This document shows, piece after piece, positions 58,682 through 64,000 of a DNA stretch of 64,000 nt. The DNA is from Apoda limacodes (Eukaryota > Arthropoda > Insecta > Lepidoptera > Limacodidae). Positions within the stretch are counted from its first letter, which is position 1. Each line of letters begins with the position of its first letter. A program made the translations under genes and the position numbers. Where the stretch lies: the NCBI GenBank assembly GCA_946406115.1, contig OX291543.1:26252815-26316814 (forward strand), in the 5' to 3' direction. The notes beneath the pieces were generated by a model that was not told the origin of the DNA, ran no database searches, and saw nothing but the letters and a program-made list of their open reading frames with translations.

Positions 58682-61600
58682 ATGATTGTAATAATATTTA
58701 CATTTTTTATACTTTTGTCAGTAGATTTAAATCAAGCAACTGTTGAAAGTGGTAATATTTTATTACTGAATTCGTTATTGAAATGTGAACACAACTGTTT
58801 GCTTAAACTTTTAACATTTTTATCCAAAGTTTTCCGCAAAGTGAGAAGTAGTAACGTAAGAATTCAAAAACCTCAAGATGTCGAAAGTTATTTAAAACAT
58901 GTAGCAAAATTTGCTGGTAAGTAAGAAACTGATTCGCATTCACTTTACGGCGTTTTACTCAAATGCCAACTTGGATCATTAACATAATCTTAATTATTAA
59001 TTTCAAAACATTATGTTTAATATTATTTTAAAAATATAAAAATATTTTTTTGAATCCAGGAATAAATGAAAAATCTATGGAGAAAAAAATATTTAATTAC
59101 TTTATTATTATATTTATTATAGTTATATATATACACACATAAATAAGATAATCTTATTGTTAAAAGCTGTAATTTGGCATGGGTATACATATTAATCACG
59201 CTGACAAAGCCCCTACGCCTACACATAAAGTGGCGATGATATTTTGTCTCGTCTATCTCATGGTGTGGGGTGTTCTTGGATAGTCGTTGAATTTGCGGGT
59301 GCATCAAAATCATTTTTCGATTCAAGGTTCCGTCGTTCAATTATTAAGCTTAAAAGTGCCAATTTATGTTCGTAAGTCGCAAATGCCAAATCGTTGTTCT
59401 TGAATATGTAAAAAAAATTACGGCAGTAGTAGTAGTAGAATATGAATATAACGAATTTGAACGGAAAACTACCACGGCTTTACAAGTTAACGAGTACTAT
59501 AGTCGAAAATTTCGTACAAATTTCATTAAAAATTACTTAGATGAAGTTGTTAGCTGTGTTAGCTAATAAACCAAGTGAAATTATAGAAAAATTAAAATCA
59601 TAATATCCTTGATAATATTAATTCCTAAATTTATTAGAATGGTTACGTTCAAATCATTATTGAAGACGGAAGCCGCGGTATGGAGCTTTAACAAAAGCGG
59701 TTTACAAGTTTTTCGAAAATCCGCAATGTGTACTATCTGTACTTGACTAAACAAGTATGAGAATTCAGATACACGAATGGACAGGATAGGTTCAGATCAA
59801 AACTACAGGATATACAGAAAAGATAGGATGGACAATAATATAGGACCATGATAGAAACTTGAAAGAAATCAGACTTATGGTTTAATTGCAATAGATTGGC
59901 CAGTGCCCTTAATTTAATTAGATCCTTTAAAGATCATAACGAGGAATCCAATTGAGTAAAGGAACAAATTAAACTATGACTTTCACAAACTATTTTACTT
60001 ATTTTCTAGATAACAACTATAATAGACATCTCTTGGGTTATGCCTTTTTGACTTTTTGAACCAGAGTTCAGAGTCTTTGAACTTTCTGGTCATATTTTAT
60101 ATTTATCTCGATATGTACTTGAGGTTATTGTATGGTCTTAACCACATAAGCGATAAAAGATAGGGGATGGGCTGTGTCGGAGCCACGGATTTTAAATTAA
60201 ACGTGTGAATTTCGCAGCCGTTCCCCTTAACATCGCTAATTAATGATATTTATTAATAATTTTTAAGTATTTTTATACATAATAACGGTTAAGGACAAAC
60301 CTTCTCCATCGTTTGGAAGTTGTTGGAGTCGATCTGATCCATACTTCTAGAGTTATAAGCCGTTTTAGCTAAATAAGAAATCTTAACGGACCGATTTTAG
60401 ACACTTCTTACAAGGCCTTTCCCCTTCGAAAGTCTAAAAGAAAGACTTTCGAGTATCTTGTTTTGGCAAGAACTAAGTTCAAGGTGATATACCTCACTCT
60501 GCTGTATTTTTTTTAGTTTCTGAGATCTAAAGCGCCAAAAGAAAATAATCGGCTTGTCCAGTACAATAATACGTTCACGGCAGTGTTGGGGCTGCCCCGT
60601 CGGGTCGGGGATGATTGTTAAAGCTCGCACCGACTGTTTTTACGCGATTTTACGCAAGCGAGGTGCATGGTACGCAGAGTGCGGGTTAGCTCCATCATCG
60701 TCCTGACGATGATTGCTGACGGGATAGACTGGTCGTATATCCGACACTGTTGATAAAAACATGTTAAATACAGTACAGGATAGTAAGGAAAATATATTCT
60801 TATTATAATTATAATTAACAATTGTATCCTTTGTCTTAATTATAATGTTTTGAACGTGAGTCTTGTGTAACTTGAATTAATTAATTTTTGATTTTCAGCT
60901 GAAAACCCAAACAACGCCGTGGAAATTCAACTAGAATTAACAAATCCTCATGCAGCTTCTCCGTTGCCAAATAAACAAAAGAATTGGCTTCGGATGCTTA
61001 GGCCGCAATACATTTACAGTGAGTACCTACATTTAACTGCTGAATCAATACTCATATCACGAAGAGAGTGTGTGATTTTGTTTGTATGTAGGTAGGTGTA
61101 CAATATTCGCAAAATACTGGACCGATAACAAAAATATTTTCTGTGTTAAACCCCGTTTTTTTCTAAACTTTTAAAAACAATATTTTTGTTTATGAATGAA
61201 TGAATATTTTTGTATATGAATATTGCTTTAGAAATATACACTATATTTTAGACGTTTGTCGGCTATATTTTATCTTAAAAACCAGCCAAGTGCGAGTTGG
61301 ACTCGCGTACCGAGGATTCTGTACCAACCACCATTTACGTAATTTACAAACACAAACAAAAAAATTGTGCATATGTTTGAATATCGGTTCCAACAAACAA
61401 ATGTGTTACTTTTTCTCCTAATGATAACCTAGATTGCGCTGTACCGGTAATTTAAAATAGTAATTGCTTCTCACACTTGGCCGGATTTTATTACTTGTTG
61501 TTATACTTTAGAGTTCTCGCTATTTTTTACGCAAGTTTGACGTTTGTATGTCTTTCTGTTTTTACGATAGAGCAAAAACAACGAAAATGTGTTTTTTGTA

Positions 61601-62081
61601 TGGGGATGTTTCTAAATTTTAACTCTTTTATCTTATTATTATTTGCTAGATAATTAAAATCTATTCTAAAATTCAGGCTTCTACCTATTTCGGTCTAAAT
61701 GATAGCTTTTTAATGGTAAGGCAGACGGACAGACAGACAGACAGCGTAGTCTTAGTTATAGGGCTCCATTGGCACCCTCCGGGTACGGAACCCTAAAGAG
61801 GTGTCGCGACAAAGAGCTAATCGATAGAAACAATACTATAAGTCCCGTCCCGTGTTGGGACATTGTATGTGCGTCCACTGTAATAGACAAATTAAACCAT
61901 CATTAGAGCGACTTGGCATGGTGCGGCGTGTCTATTATGGACGGGGTTTAGCTAGCCTAATGGACTTAGCCTTAATAATGATTCACTTACGTTCATATAG
62001 TGTATTATTTAATTTTTGATTACAGGACGTGCAGATGATCGTAGCACAAAATCATCTAGTACGTATTTTAATCTATGCTAA
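58682..62081 (+). CDS. Predicted small secreted protein, three exons, function unknown
   Basis: Exon 1 is 58682-58916 and ends G|GTAAGT; exon 2 is 60899-61018, from TTTTCAG| to A|GTGAGT; exon 3 is 62026-62081, after TTTTTGATTACAG|, with stop TAA at 62079-62081. Both junctions are phase 1, and the joined frame is open for 136 residues. The first in-frame ATG was taken. Residues 1-19 (MIVIIFTFFILLSVDLNQA) form a signal peptide, likely cut before TVESG. The mature part has a leucine-rich segment with C-x3-C (KCEHNCLLKLLTFLSKVF), a basic RKVR, an acidic/Asn-rich middle (ENPNNAVEIQLELTNPH), a W/R-rich stretch (KNWLRMLRPQYIYRR) and a Ser/Thr-rich tail ending in Cys. It could be an extracellular or gland product; I recognise no family. 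An alternative donor at 62059 (A|GTACGT) would allow further exons. Confidence 0.65.
58917..60898 (+). other. Intron 1 of the secreted-protein gene
   Basis: 1,982 bp with GTAAGT...TTTTCAG borders. It contains frames open on either strand without support, and a 20-bp palindrome at 60694-60713 (ATCATCGTC-ct-GACGATGAT). Confidence 0.6.
61019..62025 (+). other. Intron 2 of the secreted-protein gene
   Basis: 1,007 bp with GTGAGT...TTACAG borders. About half of it is the repeat insertion 61281-61796. Confidence 0.6.
61281..61796 (+). mobile_element. GGCCAAGTGCGAG-family element in intron 2
   Basis: Starts 'ccagccaagtgcgagttgga' and 'ctcgcgtaccgaggattctg'. It has a complete short-form end 'cacacttggccgg' at 61471-61484 as in the 8021-8254 MITE, then continues to 'gacggacagacagacagaca' and 'gggtacggaaccctaaag'. 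It therefore contains both the short-form and the long-form 3' ends in one element. Confidence 0.75.
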
Positions 62082-62085
62082 TAAA
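62080..62085 (+). terminator. Poly(A) signal AATAAA overlapping the stop codon
   Basis: The stop TAA (62079-62081) and the hexamer AATAAA share two bases. The following 'gagtttgtat' is a modest GT-rich downstream element. The 3' UTR would be only about 20 nt. Confidence 0.45.
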
Positions 62086-62105
62086 CTAACAGAGTTTGTA
62101 TAATA

Positions 62106-62258
62106 GGCGCCACGTAAGATAAGACTTCGCACATCACGTGAAGGAGCAGGTTGAGGTACAGCTGCAGCACATGCAGCGTAGTTGCCTCACCTTAATCAAA
62201 TGCAGCTGTGCAAACACCCTAATTGTACCGGTAGCCAAGTCTCATCTTACGTGGCGCT
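62106..62258. mobile_element. 153-bp MITE just after the gene
   Basis: Inverted repeats of 22 bp: GGCGCCACGTAAGATAAGAC(TT) on the left and AGCGCCACGTAAGATGAGAC(TT) read inward on the right, 20 of 22 identical. TA flanks both sides (62104-62105, 62259-62260). It is non-coding; the interior contains CAGCTGCAGC and TGCAGCTG. A TA target fits the Tc1/mariner superfamily. Confidence 0.8.
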
Positions 62259-62260
62259 TA

Positions 62261-64000
62261 CTATACCTATATATGATTATAAATTGTATTGTAAGTGACT
62301 ATTCAAAAATAGACAAATTACGCAGTGGGAGTGGGGGCTGATTCGTACCTAATTGTGCTATAAAGTAACGTTTTTTGGGTGTTTTAAGCTATTGCTAATG
62401 CCTATGCTATTTGACCAGTCAGTGAGCGGTGAACGATTAAGAAGGACAATAGTTATTTGTTCAACAAGTGGGCAAAGTTGTTTATTACTTTAAATCCCGA
62501 GCGAGTGAAGTAGTCTAGAATGGAATGTTGCTTCATTATTGACGTTCTTAATATTTATGAATTATAATACCTACTAATAATAAATAGCGTTTATTTCAAA
62601 AAAATATGCTTTGTTTTCGATAAGAGTGTCATAGAGTAAATTGCTAAACGCACGTCTAAAAACAAAAAAAAAACGAAATGGCGCGAAACTAATTAGTTAC
62701 TTTAACCTTAGATTGTTTATTTACGTAAATATTGTATTTATTTTGAAAAAACGAGAAACTTGAGTTACGAAGATTTTACTTTAACACCTGAAGGTCTAAG
62801 ACAACAAGTATCTAATGCTGAACCACAGATTATATAATACTATGGCTGAACCAAGCTTTTTACCAGAGAAGTCACGTGTAAAATGTATCTTAAAGCATAC
62901 TAATTTTTTAAGAATTGGTGACCTTTGAAAAGTTAGTACCTACCTATTGTTTATTTTTTGATAGGAGCAGAGTAAAGTAGGTAGTATTTGTAAATTTACA
63001 TAAACTTATTGCTTAATATGGCCTTTAGTGTGTTCCTTGCCTAAGACCTATTTTTTAGCAACTGGTACAGGTGAAAAGTTGTATGTTTCGCACGTGAGCA
63101 AATTATTTTAGGTCTCGTGCCTTTAAATCCCTCGCTGTGCTCAGTAGTGTTCTTATGCTACAACTCTTGCGGAATTAGTCAACTGCACCCTAGGTATGTT
63201 GTCAGCCACGAGACGAGGGAACAAGTCCCTTCACTGAAAAAAAAGATTGTTGGGTTTAACTATTTAACGGTTTATTTCGGTCCTACCACGTGAATTTGAT
63301 TCTGTATACTGAACAAAACGGTATGATTTACCTTAAATTTAGTTGAATTAACCTTTCTATCAGTAATGTTAACAAAACTTTTATGTAGGACCTGGACGTA
63401 TGTAAATCCAACCAAAGTTTTTTTTAGTGTTGGTGCATCACGTTACACCCAGTCTGCCATCGTCCATATGTGCCTTACTCCTTGAATAGCCTTCCTCGGG
63501 ACAAAGTTGTTAGCCCCATTCCGCTGCTTAAAAACCTAACCGCGGCCGACAAATTTCGCACGAGCTATAATGCAATTTTTTCATAATATTTTTTTATTCC
63601 AAAACTAAGCTGCAGCCACGCCTTCGCCAGCACCACCAGGTAACAATTTTCATGTATCTTCCCAAACAAAAATGGTAAATTAAGCCAATCTAGCTAGCTT
63701 AATGCTTTGGTTCCAAAAGCATCAAATAGATAAATTTTCGTTATGTACTTGTATAAAAGTTAGAAATAAAAGAAAATCCTTACCAGACACACTAGTTGCC
63801 CTTATAGCTGGCAACACCCACTGATTGTAGACTTTAAGCACAGACAAATTTGGGACAAGAAAGTTCTGCGTGCCTTCGGAATGCTGCCTAGGAAAGACGT
63901 CGATAGCCTAATTCAATCTTTGTGGACGTTTGACCTAACTACTCGTAGCTAGACTGTTTATGGCAAGCTCTTCAAAAATAATAATAATAAAGTGCTCAAT
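62261..64000. other. Gene-free stretch to window end
   Basis: AT-rich. A frame of 42 codons at 63824-63949 (RAFGMLPRKDVDSLIQSLW) ends at a stop near the right edge and may be a LINE or gene remnant; otherwise nothing is recognised. Confidence 0.35.

Noticed and set aside
59023..59340. 105-codon minus-strand frame in intron 1
   Set aside because: AT-rich composition, no splice sites, and it lies within the intron of the better-supported plus-strand gene.

Overview
This window is AT-rich eukaryotic intergenic DNA, most likely from a moth or butterfly (Lepidoptera). I infer this from repeats I associate with that order: elements ending in GGCCAAGTGCGAGTCGGAC / GGTACGGAACCCTA, tRNA-derived SINEs with intact A and B boxes, a LINE 3' end reading 'ggcccgcctgatggtaagcggtcac' in pieces, Helitron-like ends of the TCTATACTAATATTATAA / CTAGT type, and mariner and Tc1 relics. 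There are no bacterial-style operons. Nearly all long open frames are chance or transposon remains.

Layout. 0-7 kb: small minisatellites, LINE fragments, a CpG-rich patch, a 1.9-kb hAT-like candidate (2739-4645) and a LINE nested in an older repeat (5688-6860). 8-11.2 kb: a short MITE, a SINE head, and a complete-ended but internally deleted mariner (10102-11198) that carries a 7-copy 28-bp minisatellite. 13-17.4 kb: GGCCAAGTGCGAG-family elements, a Helitron-like element and a 242-bp tandem duplication. 18.5-21.7 kb: a Harbinger-like MITE that still carries an exon-like start, a Tc1-type transposase relic apparently split by a 128-bp intron, and a short non-autonomous element. 25.9-33.5 kb: two 5S-rRNA-derived SINE copies, tRNA SINEs, LINE scraps and a mariner-type MITE. 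34-48 kb: mostly featureless, with a long palindrome at 37.7 kb. 48.2-50.3 kb: LINE, Tc1-like transposase and a SINE split by a younger insertion. 53-57.1 kb: Helitron-like element, candidate host exons, a tyrosine-recombinase (Crypton-like) relic and a 36-bp-arm hairpin.

The best host gene is on the plus strand at 58682-62081. Three exons splice in phase into a 136-residue predicted secreted protein of unknown function. It has a TATA/initiator pair 30 bp apart upstream, a poly(A) signal overlapping its stop codon, a GGCCAAGTGCGAG-family insertion in intron 2, and a 153-bp MITE starting 24 bp after the stop. A weaker two-exon candidate lies at 55.3-55.9 kb on the same strand.

All family calls are by eye; no database or folding program was run.
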